DNA of 64,000 nt, from the NCBI RefSeq assembly GCF_029892485.1, contig NZ_JARXVG010000005.1, positions 310,001 through 374,000 on the forward strand, written 5' to 3'. The DNA comes from Variovorax boronicumulans. Its GTDB lineage: Bacteria > Pseudomonadota > Gammaproteobacteria > Burkholderiales > Burkholderiaceae_C. This document shows positions 16,372-24,425 of the stretch, in pieces; position 1 is the first letter of the stretch, and each line of letters opens with the position of its first letter. Both the position numbers and the translations under genes were made by a program. Under the pieces are notes generated by a model. The model did no database searches, was not told where the DNA came from, and saw only the letters and a program-made list of their open reading frames with translations.

Positions 16372-18396
16372 TCAGGCCGCAGCCAGAGCCGCCGGGCGCG
16401 CCAGGCGCAGTGCATGCATCCAGGCGCGGCGCAGCACGGCCGGCGAGCGCGATTCCTCGGGAATCAGCAGGAAGCCGCGGTCGCGCAGCGTGGTTCCCAG
16501 CGCGATCTGGCTGGTCAGCACGGTCAGCGGAATCGCCAGCAGCAGCGGCAGGCCGACAGGCATGAGCCAGATCAGCGCGCTCGGGTCGATCATCGCGACG
16601 CCGACGGCCAGCATGGCGATCACCAGCGTCATCGGGGCCAGCTGCGTGGCAGCGATCTTCCAGGGCACGGCGTTGGCTTCACGCGGGGGCGACTTCCAGT
16701 CGAGCTTGATGCCGGTGAGGGCGACCAGCACGAACAGCGAGTGCGCGAGCATGCGGACCGGTGCCTGCACGATGGCCAGGGCGCTTTCCATCATCGAGCT
16801 CTTTACCAGACCCCAGGTGCCGCCGTATTGGCGTTGCTCGCCGCGCATCAGCACGGCAGCGATGCCCAGCACGCGCGGCAGGAACAACAGGCACAGGGTC
16901 CAGACCCAGAGGCCGGCCAGTTCGGCAGGCAGCACGCTCCAGCTCGACACGAGGCTGGAACCGCTGAGCCACAGGGCCGTGCCCAGCGTCAGGAACGCGA
17001 GCCACAGCGGAGCGGAAACGTAGGCCATGGTGCCGGTCACGAACATCGCGCGGTGCACGGAATGGATGCCGGGCTCGGCCATCAGGCGGGCGTTCTGCAG
17101 GTTGCCCTGGCACCAGCGGCGATCACGTTGCAGTTCGGCCAGCAGGTCCGGCGGTTGCTGCTCGTAGCTGCCGACCAGGTCGGACACCAGCCACACGTTG
17201 TAGCCGGCACGGCGCATCAGCGCGGCTTCGACGAAGTCGTGCGACATGATGCCGCCCGACATGCCGCCGGTGCCCTTGATCGGGGCCAGCGCGCAATGCT
17301 TCATGAAAGGCTCGACGCGGATGATGGCGTTGTGGCCCCAGTAGTGCGATTCGCCCAGTTGCCAGAACTGCATGCCCAGCGTGAACAGGCGGCCCGTCAC
17401 GCGGGAAGCGAATTGTTGTGCGCGGGCGTGCAGAGTGACGTGGCCGATGGCCTGCGTCGCGGTCTGGATGATGCCGGCGGTCGGGTTGGCTTCCATCAGC
17501 TTGACCATCGAGGTCAGGCAGTCGCCGCTCATCACCGAGTCGGCGTCGAGCACGACCATGTAGCGGTAATCCTTGCCCCAGCGGCGGCAGAAGTCGGCCA
17601 CGTTGCCGGCCTTGCGGTGCGTGCGGCGGGTGCGCAGGCGGTAGTAGACCTCCACTTGCGGCTGGTTCGGGCTGTCGGCGAGGGCGGCGCGCAGGTCTTC
17701 CCAGGCAGCGCGCTCGGCGGCGGCGGTCTCGGGGTTGTAGCTGTCGGACAGCACGAACACGTCGAACTGCTTCGCGTGACCCGTGGAGGCGACCGATTCG
17801 CAGGTGGCGCGAAGGCCAGCGAATACCGTGGCAACGTCTTCGTTGCAGATCGGCATGATGATCGCGGTGCGGGCCTCGGGGTTCATCGGATGGTTGGCGA
17901 CCTGCTTGGCCGACAGCGCGTGCTTGTCACCGCGCACCGAAACGTAGAAGCCCATGAGGGCGGTCACGAAGCCGGTCACGACCCAGCCCGAAAGCAGGCC
18001 GTACAGGCCGATCTGGCCGTATTCGAGCCAGACATTGTCGTAGTCGGGTTGCACGCCGGCGAAGAGCGTCGAGGCGATCACGGTGCTCAGCACGGTGAGC
18101 AGCATGAAGGCGTTGCGGCGGCGGGCCGCGGCGCGCTGCCACGGCTGCTTGACCTGCTGGGTCGATTCGGCGGATTCAACGTCGGTGCCTTCGGCCGAGC
18201 GGCCTGCGCCGAGCTTGACCAGGAGGGCGGTGCCGATGCTGTTCCAGAAACCGCGCCAGGGGCGGGGCGTCATCGAACCGCGGTTGACCGGCGGTGCGGT
18301 GACCGAGTTGGGATGGCGTTCTTCGCGCACCGGGCTGCGGTGCGAGAAATCGGCTTCGGTCAGCACGTTCAGTTGGGAGAAGTCAGTGGGCTTCAT
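16372..18396 (-). CDS. opgH: Glucans biosynthesis glucosyltransferase H (osmoregulated periplasmic glucans)
   Basis: 674 residues. OpgH/MdoH is an inner-membrane GT2 transferase that builds and exports the beta-1,2-glucan backbone of osmoregulated periplasmic glucans from UDP-glucose. It has a cytoplasmic N-terminus (about residues 1-65), two membrane helices, the GT2 domain with DADSVMSGD, SHDFVEAALMRRAGY and the QxxRW box in LQRDRRWCQGN, then several C-terminal helices. It is shorter than the enteric enzyme (about 850). ATG 18396 (MKPTDFSQL) is chosen; upstream in-frame starts would begin at or before the predicted transcription start. opgG, usually adjacent, is absent here. Regulation appears sigma-54-dependent (see upstream sites). 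Confidence 0.92.
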   Translation of the reverse strand: MKPTDFSQLNVLTEADFSHRSPVREERHPNSVTAPPVNRGSMTPRPWRGFWNSIGTALLVKLGAGRSAEGTDVESAESTQQVKQPWQRAAARRRNAFMLLTVLSTVIASTLFAGVQPDYDNVWLEYGQIGLYGLLSGWVVTGFVTALMGFYVSVRGDKHALSAKQVANHPMNPEARTAIIMPICNEDVATVFAGLRATCESVASTGHAKQFDVFVLSDSYNPETAAAERAAWEDLRAALADSPNQPQVEVYYRLRTRRTHRKAGNVADFCRRWGKDYRYMVVLDADSVMSGDCLTSMVKLMEANPTAGIIQTATQAIGHVTLHARAQQFASRVTGRLFTLGMQFWQLGESHYWGHNAIIRVEPFMKHCALAPIKGTGGMSGGIMSHDFVEAALMRRAGYNVWLVSDLVGSYEQQPPDLLAELQRDRRWCQGNLQNARLMAEPGIHSVHRAMFVTGTMAYVSAPLWLAFLTLGTALWLSGSSLVSSWSVLPAELAGLWVWTLCLLFLPRVLGIAAVLMRGEQRQYGGTWGLVKSSMMESALAIVQAPVRMLAHSLFVLVALTGIKLDWKSPPREANAVPWKIAATQLAPMTLVIAMLAVGVAMIDPSALIWLMPVGLPLLLAIPLTVLTSQIALGTTLRDRGFLLIPEESRSPAVLRRAWMHALRLARPAALAAA

Positions 18397-18617
18397 GTGA
18401 TTTACCAACGTTGCTTGTCGAGGGAGGGGGTGTCGCCAATGCCCGGAAAGCGCTTGATGACGCAATCCGGCTCGGCGCCGCCAGCGCTGGCGAGCGCGGC
18501 GAGTGAATGACCCGCGGCACGGGGCCGCGAGAGGGAAAACTGCTTTTGACGCAGGCCGTCGCGCTGCTGGCGCAGTGCGAAAGATGGGCTGGTAAGTGCT
18601 GTCATGCCAGTACAGGG

Positions 18618-18632
18618 GCAAACCCTGTGCCA
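18618..18632 (-). promoter_or_regulatory. Sigma-54 (-24/-12) promoter of opgH
   Basis: The minus strand reads TGGCAC-AGGGT-TTGC, which fits the consensus TGGCAC-N5-TTGC exactly in the two core blocks. Transcription would start near 18606, about 210 bp before the opgH ATG. It lies directly downstream of the gene for the sigma-54 activator GlrR. Confidence 0.75.
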
Positions 18633-18651
18633 GCATGGAAAAACGCTTTCA

Positions 18652-18664
18652 GATCAACGACTTG
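18652..18664. promoter_or_regulatory. IHF-like site between activator site and promoter
   Basis: GATCAACGACTTG matches the IHF consensus WATCAANNNNTTR except at the first base. It sits between the GlrR-type site and the -24/-12 promoter, where IHF bends DNA in sigma-54 systems. Confidence 0.5.
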
Positions 18665-18726
18665 CAGCGATCTGGGTACGGTTTTCGGTGGGGAGGCCCG
18701 CCGGAGGCCCTCAAAACCCCTGTTTT

Positions 18727-18744
18727 TGTCGCCGAATCCCGACA
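18727..18744. promoter_or_regulatory. GlrR-type upstream activator site (TGTC-N10-GACA)
   Basis: TGTC-GCCGAATCCC-GACA is a perfect match to the TGTC-N10-GACA palindrome known for enterobacterial GlrR at glmY. It lies about 95 bp upstream of the -24 element, a normal distance for a sigma-54 activator site. Confidence 0.65.
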
Positions 18745-18776
18745 AGCCTGGAAGGCTGGTAAGGAATAGCCTTTCA

Positions 18777-18789
18777 AATCAACGACTTA
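18777..18789. promoter_or_regulatory. Second IHF-like site
   Basis: AATCAACGACTTA is a perfect WATCAANNNNTTR match. It is part of an 18-bp direct repeat (18646-18663 and 18771-18788, one mismatch) shared with the first IHF-like site, on the far side of the GlrR-type palindrome. Confidence 0.45.
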
Positions 18790-18798
18790 GGCCCGTCG

Positions 18799-20187
18799 CT
18801 ACTCGGCGACAGGGTCCGAGCCCGGAGCGACAGCGTCGGCCTTGAAGTGGCCGGGCGTGAGTTCGTGCTTCTGCAGGAGCCGGTAGAACTCGGTGCGATT
18901 GCGGTCGGCCAGGCGGGCCGCGTCGGCCACGTTGCCATCCGTCAATTTGAGCAGGCCAACCAGGTAGTCGCGCTCGAAACGCTGCTTGGCGTCGGCATAG
19001 GTCTGGACCTCGACCGTGGGCACTCGCAGCGCCCGCTGCACCAGCGCCAGCGGAATCAGCGGCGAGCTCGACAGTGCGCAGACCTGCTCGACCACGTTGA
19101 ACAGCTGGCGCACATTGCCCGGCCAGGCGGCCGTGGTCAGCGCCTTCAGCGCCTCGGGCGCGAAGCCCGAGAGCCGCTTGCCGTACTTCGTCGACAGGCG
19201 CTGCAGGAAGTGGTTGGCCAGCAGCGGAATGTCTTCGCGCCGCGCCGACAGCGGCGGCAGCGTGAGCGTCACCACGTTCAGGCGGTAATAGAGGTCTTCG
19301 CGGAATTGGCCCGCCTCCATTGCGGCATCGAGGTCGCGGTGGGTGGCCGAGACGATGCGCACATCGACCTCGATCGACTGGCTCGCGCCCAGCGGCCGCA
19401 CCGCACGTTCCTGCAGCACGCGCAGCAGCTTCACTTGCAGGGCGGGCGGCATGTCCCCGATTTCGTCGAGCAGCAGCGTGCCGCCGTCGGCCTGCTGGAA
19501 CAGGCCCTTGTGGTTGGCGTGGGCGTCGGTGAAGGCGCCCTTCATGTGGCCGAACAGTTCCGACTCGAGCAGCGCTTCGGGAATGGCGCCGCAGTTGACC
19601 GCCACGAACGGCTTGTCGGCGCGCGCGCTGGCCTTGTGGATGGCGCGTGCGAGCAGTTCCTTGCCGGCGCCGGAGTCGCCGCGCAGCAGCACCGAGGCAT
19701 CCGACTTGGCGACCATGCGCGCCTCGGCCAGCAGCTCGGCCATGCGATTGCTGCGGCTCACGATCTCGGCGCGCCAGCTTTCGTCGCCGCCCTTGGCCGG
19801 CGTGCTGGCGGGAGCGCCTAGCGCCAGCGCCTGCCCGATCTTGTCGAGCAGTTCGCGAGCGTCGTAGGGCTTGGTGAGGTAGGTGAACACGCCGCGAGCG
19901 GTGGCTTCGACCGCGTCGGGAATCGTGCCGTGGGCTGTCAGCAGGATCACGGGCAACGAAGGATGGCGCTTGCGGATCTCGTCGAAGAGGGCAAGGCCAT
20001 CGCGCCCCGGCAGGCGCACATCGCTCAGTACCAGCTGCGGATGTTCGATTTCGAGCTGGGTGAGTGCGGTTTCGGCCGAGGTCACGGCCGTGACCTGGTA
20101 GCCCGCCGACACCAGCCGCATCGAGATCAGCTTCAGCATGTCCGGGTCGTCGTCGACCACGAGGAGGCGGGCGCCAGAGGTGCTCAT
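18799..20187 (-). CDS. glrR: Sigma-54-dependent response regulator GlrR (QseF/YfhA)
   Basis: 462 residues: receiver (Asp56 in SDVRLPGRDG), AAA+ domain (Walker A GDSGAGKE, Walker B LLLDEIGDM), and Fis-like helix-turn-helix (NVADAARLADRNRTEFYRLL). It closely resembles E. coli YfhA in the segments LLRVLQERAVRPLG, AAWPGNVRQLFNVVEQ and NRTEFY. In enterobacteria GlrR activates glmY with sigma-54 and IHF. The sigma-54-contact loop reads GAFTDA, not GAFTGA. It forms one operon with glrK and qseG and overlaps qseG by ATGA. A GlrR-type site and sigma-54 promoter lie directly downstream, in front of opgH. Confidence 0.92.
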   Translation of the reverse strand: MSTSGARLLVVDDDPDMLKLISMRLVSAGYQVTAVTSAETALTQLEIEHPQLVLSDVRLPGRDGLALFDEIRKRHPSLPVILLTAHGTIPDAVEATARGVFTYLTKPYDARELLDKIGQALALGAPASTPAKGGDESWRAEIVSRSNRMAELLAEARMVAKSDASVLLRGDSGAGKELLARAIHKASARADKPFVAVNCGAIPEALLESELFGHMKGAFTDAHANHKGLFQQADGGTLLLDEIGDMPPALQVKLLRVLQERAVRPLGASQSIEVDVRIVSATHRDLDAAMEAGQFREDLYYRLNVVTLTLPPLSARREDIPLLANHFLQRLSTKYGKRLSGFAPEALKALTTAAWPGNVRQLFNVVEQVCALSSSPLIPLALVQRALRVPTVEVQTYADAKQRFERDYLVGLLKLTDGNVADAARLADRNRTEFYRLLQKHELTPGHFKADAVAPGSDPVAE

Positions 20188-20855
20188 TGACTGGGTTTAT
20201 TTCCGTTGGTTGCCGGTGCAGGCGCTCCCGCAGGGGCCGGCGTGCTGGCGGCGGGCCGCGCGAAGCTGCGTTCGATGGCGCGCAGTGCTTCGATGCGGTC
20301 GTTGAGCTGGTCGATGCGGCGCTGGCTCTCGCGCAGCTGCTGCACCTGCTTGTCGCGGTCGTCCTCGACGCGGCGCTGCTCCACATAACGGGCCGCCAGT
20401 GCGCGCGCGAGCGGATGCAGAGGCTGCGCCTCGGGCGAGGGGTTGGCGATCACGCGCTGCAGCAGGCCCAGCGCACGCGCCAGATCGGCCGGCACGCGGG
20501 TCTGCGACAGCAGGATCGCCAACTGCATCTGCGTGGTCGGCGAATCGCCGGGGTCGCCGATGCGGGCGATCTCGGCATTGAGTTCGCCGCCGCCCAACGG
20601 ACGCACCTTGTCGGCATACGACAGCATGGCCGCCTGCGGCCCCTGGGTCATCAGCGTGAAGAGCGAGGCCGGCTGGGTGGCGGGCGCACGGGGCTCGGCC
20701 TCGACCGGCATGACGCGCGGCACGACGGCGGGCGGGGGCAGTGCATCGGCCTCGGCGGGTGGCTTGGGCTGCGCGGCGCAGGCGGCCAGCAACAGGGCGA
20801 ATGCCATGGCCAACGCCCCGGCGAGGGTGGAACTGCGGACGAACGAAAAAGACAT
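20184..20855 (-). CDS. qseG: QseG-like lipoprotein encoded between glrK and glrR
   Basis: 223 residues with a lipoprotein signal peptide (lipobox LLAAC, Cys about 26), a Pro/Ala-rich linker, an alpha-helical middle and a coiled-coil-like segment (QQLRESQRRIDQLNDRIEAL) before a Pro/Ala tail. Position and type match QseG, the outer-membrane lipoprotein that interacts with the kinase QseE/GlrK. Sequence conservation is low in this family, so the assignment rests mainly on context. It overlaps glrR by four bases (ATGA). Confidence 0.7.
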   Translation of the reverse strand: MSFSFVRSSTLAGALAMAFALLLAACAAQPKPPAEADALPPPAVVPRVMPVEAEPRAPATQPASLFTLMTQGPQAAMLSYADKVRPLGGGELNAEIARIGDPGDSPTTQMQLAILLSQTRVPADLARALGLLQRVIANPSPEAQPLHPLARALAARYVEQRRVEDDRDKQVQQLRESQRRIDQLNDRIEALRAIERSFARPAASTPAPAGAPAPATNGNKPSQ

Positions 20856-20908
20856 GGGCTGGAAAAAAGCGCGGAGCGGTGATTCAGGTGGGGCGTGCCG
20901 GAGGCGGG

Positions 20909-22336
20909 TCAGGCGGTGCGCGGCAACTCGATGCGGAAACGCGCACCTGGGCCGTCAGGCTGCAGCGTGATGCGGCCCCCGTGGGCTGCAATGTACTCCT
21001 GCACGATGGAAAGTCCGATCCCGGTGCCTTTGACCGTGTGCTCGGGTTGGCGTTCGCCGCGGTAGAAGGGCTCGAAGATCCGGTCGCGATCGCCCTCGGC
21101 AATGCCCGGCCCGGCGTCGTTCACGTCGATGTAGACGGCCTCCGGCGTGCCGGACACCACGAGCGTGATGACGCCGCCGGGAATCGAAAAGCGGATGGCA
21201 TTGGACAGCAGATTGGCGATCGCCGTGCCGAGCTTGGTGCGGTCGACGGTGAGCACGAGCGACTCGCCCTGGGCGCGCACCCGCAGCCCGTGGGCCTGCC
21301 ATTGCAGCCGCTGGGCTTCGATCTGCTCCTCGATGAGTGGCAGCAGTTCGGTGCGCTCGCGGCGCAGTTCGCGCGCCTCGAAGGCAGCGGCATTGAAGCG
21401 CAGCAGCGCCTCGATCTGGCCCTGCAGCGACACGGTGTTCTGGTTCAGGATCTGCGCGACTTCGAGCTGCGCCGGGTTCATCGGACCCGCCACGCCGTCC
21501 TCGAGCAGCGAAACGCCTTCCCGCAGTGCGGCCAGCGGCGTCTTGAGCTCGTGCGACACGTGCCGCAGGAACCGCGCCTTGTCGGCGTCCAGTTCGGTGA
21601 GGCGCAGCCGCAGCCATTCGAGCTGCTGCGACACGCGCCGCACGTCGGCCGGGCCGCGGATGTCGATGGGTTCGTCGAGCCGGTTCTGGCCGAGGCCGAC
21701 GATGGCGTGCTCCATGCGTTTAAAGGGGCGCGCGAGCCAGATGCCGAAGGCCAGCGCCAGCACCACGGCCAGCACGCTGGCGGCCACCACTTCGCGCATC
21801 AGCCGGCGGCGCGCGTTCTCGATGCGCTTGGCGAGCGCGTCGTTCTGCATTTCGATGAGGAACTGGGCCTGCTGCGCGAGGTTCGTGTTGAGCGTGTCGA
21901 GCTCGCGGAACTGCATCGCCATCGTGCTTTCGCGGGCGAGGCCGCTGTCGGCGCTGCCGCTCATCAGACCCTCGATCACGCCCAGCTGCACGCGCCACGG
22001 CTCGATGCTCGCGGGCAGCAGGCCGTTCTTCTCGAGCCGCTCGAGCACCTGGTGCGATTCGCGCGCGGCCTCGTCGAAGCGGCGGCGCAGCACCGCGTCG
22101 TTGAGCACCAGCGACTGGCGGCCCGCGCGTTCCATGGCCGCGCTGCGTTCGGCCAGCGATTGCGCTGCGCCCGAAAGGCGCAATGCGCGCGCCGCGGCGT
22201 CGCGGCTCTGGGTCATGAGCGCGTCGTACTGGAACACCGAGCGCAATGCCACGCCCACCAGGAGCGCGGTGATCAGCAGAAAGGCAAAGAGCAGGAGCTG
22301 CTGGAATGAGCCCCGGATCGAAGGTCGCTTCGCCAT
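20909..22336 (-). CDS. glrK: Sensor histidine kinase GlrK (QseE)
   Basis: 475 residues: one N-terminal helix (about 13-33), a periplasmic helical sensor region (about 35-180), a second helix (about 182-203), a HAMP-like linker, phosphoacceptor His262 in FLRHVSHELKTPLAA, and the ATPase domain (LLSNAIRF; DAGPGIAEGDRDRIFEPFYRG; GTGIGLSIVQEY). It is the cognate kinase of GlrR by operon position and by the HELKTPLAALREG signature. The ATG overlaps the last base of the miaB stop (TGATG), so the operon may extend from miaB. Confidence 0.92.
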   Translation of the reverse strand: MAKRPSIRGSFQQLLLFAFLLITALLVGVALRSVFQYDALMTQSRDAAARALRLSGAAQSLAERSAAMERAGRQSLVLNDAVLRRRFDEAARESHQVLERLEKNGLLPASIEPWRVQLGVIEGLMSGSADSGLARESTMAMQFRELDTLNTNLAQQAQFLIEMQNDALAKRIENARRRLMREVVAASVLAVVLALAFGIWLARPFKRMEHAIVGLGQNRLDEPIDIRGPADVRRVSQQLEWLRLRLTELDADKARFLRHVSHELKTPLAALREGVSLLEDGVAGPMNPAQLEVAQILNQNTVSLQGQIEALLRFNAAAFEARELRRERTELLPLIEEQIEAQRLQWQAHGLRVRAQGESLVLTVDRTKLGTAIANLLSNAIRFSIPGGVITLVVSGTPEAVYIDVNDAGPGIAEGDRDRIFEPFYRGERQPEHTVKGTGIGLSIVQEYIAAHGGRITLQPDGPGARFRIELPRTA

Positions 22337-23700
22337 CAGTGGGTGAGCGCCACGGCAGGCTGCAGTGCCGGCGACGACTCGCGCGTCACCACCTCGCCGC
22401 GCAGTGTGTAGGCCAGCGAGCGCGTGATGCGCAGGTCGGTCATCTGGCCGACCAGGCGTGCATCGCCTTCGAAGTTGACGACGCGGTTGCAGGCGGTGCG
22501 GCCCATCAGTTCGTTGGCGTCCTTGCGCGACGCGCCCTCGACCAGCACGCGCTGAGTGCTGCCCACCAGCGCATCGCCGAAGCGGCGCACATTGCCGTCG
22601 ATCACGCGCTGCAGCGTCTGCAGGCGCGCGAGCTTGACCTCGTACGGCGTTTCGTCCTGCAGCGTCGCGGCCGGCGTGCCGGGACGCGGGCTGAAGATGA
22701 AGCTGAAGCTGTTGTCGAACTGGCAGTCGTCGATGAGCTTCATCATCTTGGCGAAGTCTTCGTCGGTCTCGCCGGGGAAGCCGACGATGAAGTCGCTGGA
22801 GAGCGCGAGATCGGGACGGATGGCGCGCAGCTTGCGCACCGTGCTCTTGTATTCCATGGCGGTGTAGCCGCGCTTCATCGCCATCAGGATGCGGTCGCTG
22901 CCGTGCTGCACCGGCAGGTGCAGATGGCTCACCAGTTGCGGCACCTTGGCATAGGCCTCGATCAGCCGCGGCGTGAACTCGTTCGGATGGCTGGTGGTGT
23001 AGCGGATGCGCTCGATGCCGGGGATCTCGGCGACGTATTCGATGAGCAGCGCGAAGTCGGCGATTTCAGAGGTGTCACCCATCTTGCCGCGGTAGGCGTT
23101 CACGTTCTGGCCGAGCAGCGTGATCTCGCGCACGCCCTGGTCGGCCAGGCCGGCGATCTCCACCAGCACGTCGTCCAGCGGGCGGTTCACTTCTTCGCCG
23201 CGGGTGTAGGGCACCACGCAGTAGCTGCAGTACTTGGAGCAGCCTTCCATGATCGACACGAAGGCGGTCGCGCCTTCCACGCGCGCGGGCGGCAGGTGGT
23301 CGAACTTCTCGATTTCGGGGAAGCTGATGTCCACCTGCGGGCGGTCCAGGCGCTCGCGGTCGTTCAGCATCTCGGGCAGGCGGTGCAGCGTCTGCGGGCC
23401 GAACACGATGTCGACGTACGGGGCGCGCGCGATGATGGCCGCGCCCTCCTGGCTGGCCACGCAGCCGCCCACGCCGATCTTCACGCCCTTGGCCTTCAGG
23501 TGCTTCACGCGGCCGAGGTCGGAGAACACCTTCTCCTGGGCCTTCTCGCGCACCGAGCAGGTGTTGAACAGGATGAGGTCGGCCTCGTCCACGTTCTGCG
23601 TCGGCTCGTAGCCCTGCGCGGCGTTCAGCACGTCGGCCATCTTGTCCGAGTCGTACTCGTTCATCTGGCAGCCGAAGGTCTTGATGAATACTTTTTTCAT
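22336..23700 (-). CDS. miaB: tRNA-2-methylthio-N6-dimethylallyladenosine synthase
   Basis: 454 residues. MiaB is a radical-SAM methylthiotransferase acting on i6A37 of tRNAs. The N-terminal UPF0004 domain has three cluster cysteines ([23 protein letters not shown]). The radical-SAM motif is [12 protein letters not shown] (CxxxCxxC), and a TRAM domain lies near the C-terminus. The full length equals that of characterised MiaB proteins. It starts with [14 protein letters not shown], as usual. Its stop overlaps the glrK start. Confidence 0.96.
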   Translation of the reverse strand: MKKVFIKTFGCQMNEYDSDKMADVLNAAQGYEPTQNVDEADLILFNTCSVREKAQEKVFSDLGRVKHLKAKGVKIGVGGCVASQEGAAIIARAPYVDIVFGPQTLHRLPEMLNDRERLDRPQVDISFPEIEKFDHLPPARVEGATAFVSIMEGCSKYCSYCVVPYTRGEEVNRPLDDVLVEIAGLADQGVREITLLGQNVNAYRGKMGDTSEIADFALLIEYVAEIPGIERIRYTTSHPNEFTPRLIEAYAKVPQLVSHLHLPVQHGSDRILMAMKRGYTAMEYKSTVRKLRAIRPDLALSSDFIVGFPGETDEDFAKMMKLIDDCQFDNSFSFIFSPRPGTPAATLQDETPYEVKLARLQTLQRVIDGNVRRFGDALVGSTQRVLVEGASRKDANELMGRTACNRVVNFEGDARLVGQMTDLRITRSLAYTLRGEVVTRESSPALQPAVALTH

Positions 23701-23784
23701 GGGGTGCTCTCTGATGCCCTCCGAAGGGGGAGGGCGCGGCGGGCGCGGAAGGCCTGCGCCGCCTTTCTTTCTTGCTTGCAGCGA

Positions 23785-24240
23785 TTACTGCGTATTGAGG
23801 GTGTCGTTCGAAGTGAACGGCCAGATGTTCAGCAGCGGCTTGCTCAGCGACTCGCGGCTGGCCACGGCTTCCTCGGGCGTGAGGATCCAGATTTCGCGCA
23901 GCAGGCCGGCGGCATCGCGTGTGTAGTTCACCAGGTACTTCTGGCCAATGATCGCGCCCGGCATGACCAGCATGTTCTGCGGGCTGCGGATGCGGGCGCC
24001 GGCGCCCAGCCGGTCGGCATGGCCGTCGAGTTCGACGTCGGGCGCATTGGTCACCATGAACTTGCCGCGCAGCGTGCCGATGGGGAAATTGCGGCCGCCG
24101 TTCAGCGATTCGTTCTGGGTTTGCGGACGGGGAACTTCGTCCTGTGCGCTGGCCTGCAGCGTGAAAAGTCCGGCGGTTGCGGCAAGGGCGCAAAGCGCGA
24201 TGAAAGTGAGGGCATTCGTGGTTTTCTTGCAGCGGTTCAT
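23785..24240 (-). CDS. Secreted protein of unknown function
   Basis: 151 residues from ATG 24240 with a Sec signal peptide (hydrophobic ALTFIALCALAATAGLFTL, likely cut after ASA). The mature part is about 115 residues, with RNFPIGTLRGKFMVTNAPDVELDG and a C-terminal segment KPLLNIWPFTSND. I do not recognise a named family. The mixed strand-like content suggests a small periplasmic beta-rich domain. It lies 84 bp before miaB on the same strand and diverges from the RND efflux operon. Confidence 0.7.
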   Translation of the reverse strand: MNRCKKTTNALTFIALCALAATAGLFTLQASAQDEVPRPQTQNESLNGGRNFPIGTLRGKFMVTNAPDVELDGHADRLGAGARIRSPQNMLVMPGAIIGQKYLVNYTRDAAGLLREIWILTPEEAVASRESLSKPLLNIWPFTSNDTLNTQ

Positions 24241-24340
24241 GGGGTATATCCAGAGGCTGTGGAGCGGCGATTTTAACGAGGGGGTGGAACCCTTCGTGCC
24301 GGCCACAGCAGGTTGAGCGCGGGCTTTTCGGTTGACCTGC

Positions 24341-24355
24341 TTTACATTTCTTTAC
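24341..24355 (-). promoter_or_regulatory. CpxR-like box upstream of the RND operon
   Basis: The minus strand reads GTAAA-GAAAT-GTAAA, an exact match to the enterobacterial CpxR pattern GTAAA-N5-GTAAA. It lies 70 bp before the adaptor ATG, next to a TTGACC (24332-24337) that could be a -35. CpxR controls mdtABC in E. coli. No cpxR is in the window, so the regulator is inferred from the motif only. Confidence 0.4.
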
Positions 24356-24425
24356 GGGCCCCATCAACACCGTGCGCCGGCCACTGATCCAATAGCCGGT
24401 GTTAGCCCAAAGTGCACAAGAACCC

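Larger units (their letters stand above)
18397..18798. other. Intergenic control region glrR-opgH (402 bp)
   Basis: No gene is present. On the opgH-coding strand it carries a complete sigma-54 promoter module: a GlrR-type palindrome, an IHF-like site and a -24/-12 promoter, with a second IHF-like site next to the glrR stop. The predicted opgH leader of about 210 nt (18606-18397) is otherwise featureless. Confidence 0.7.
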
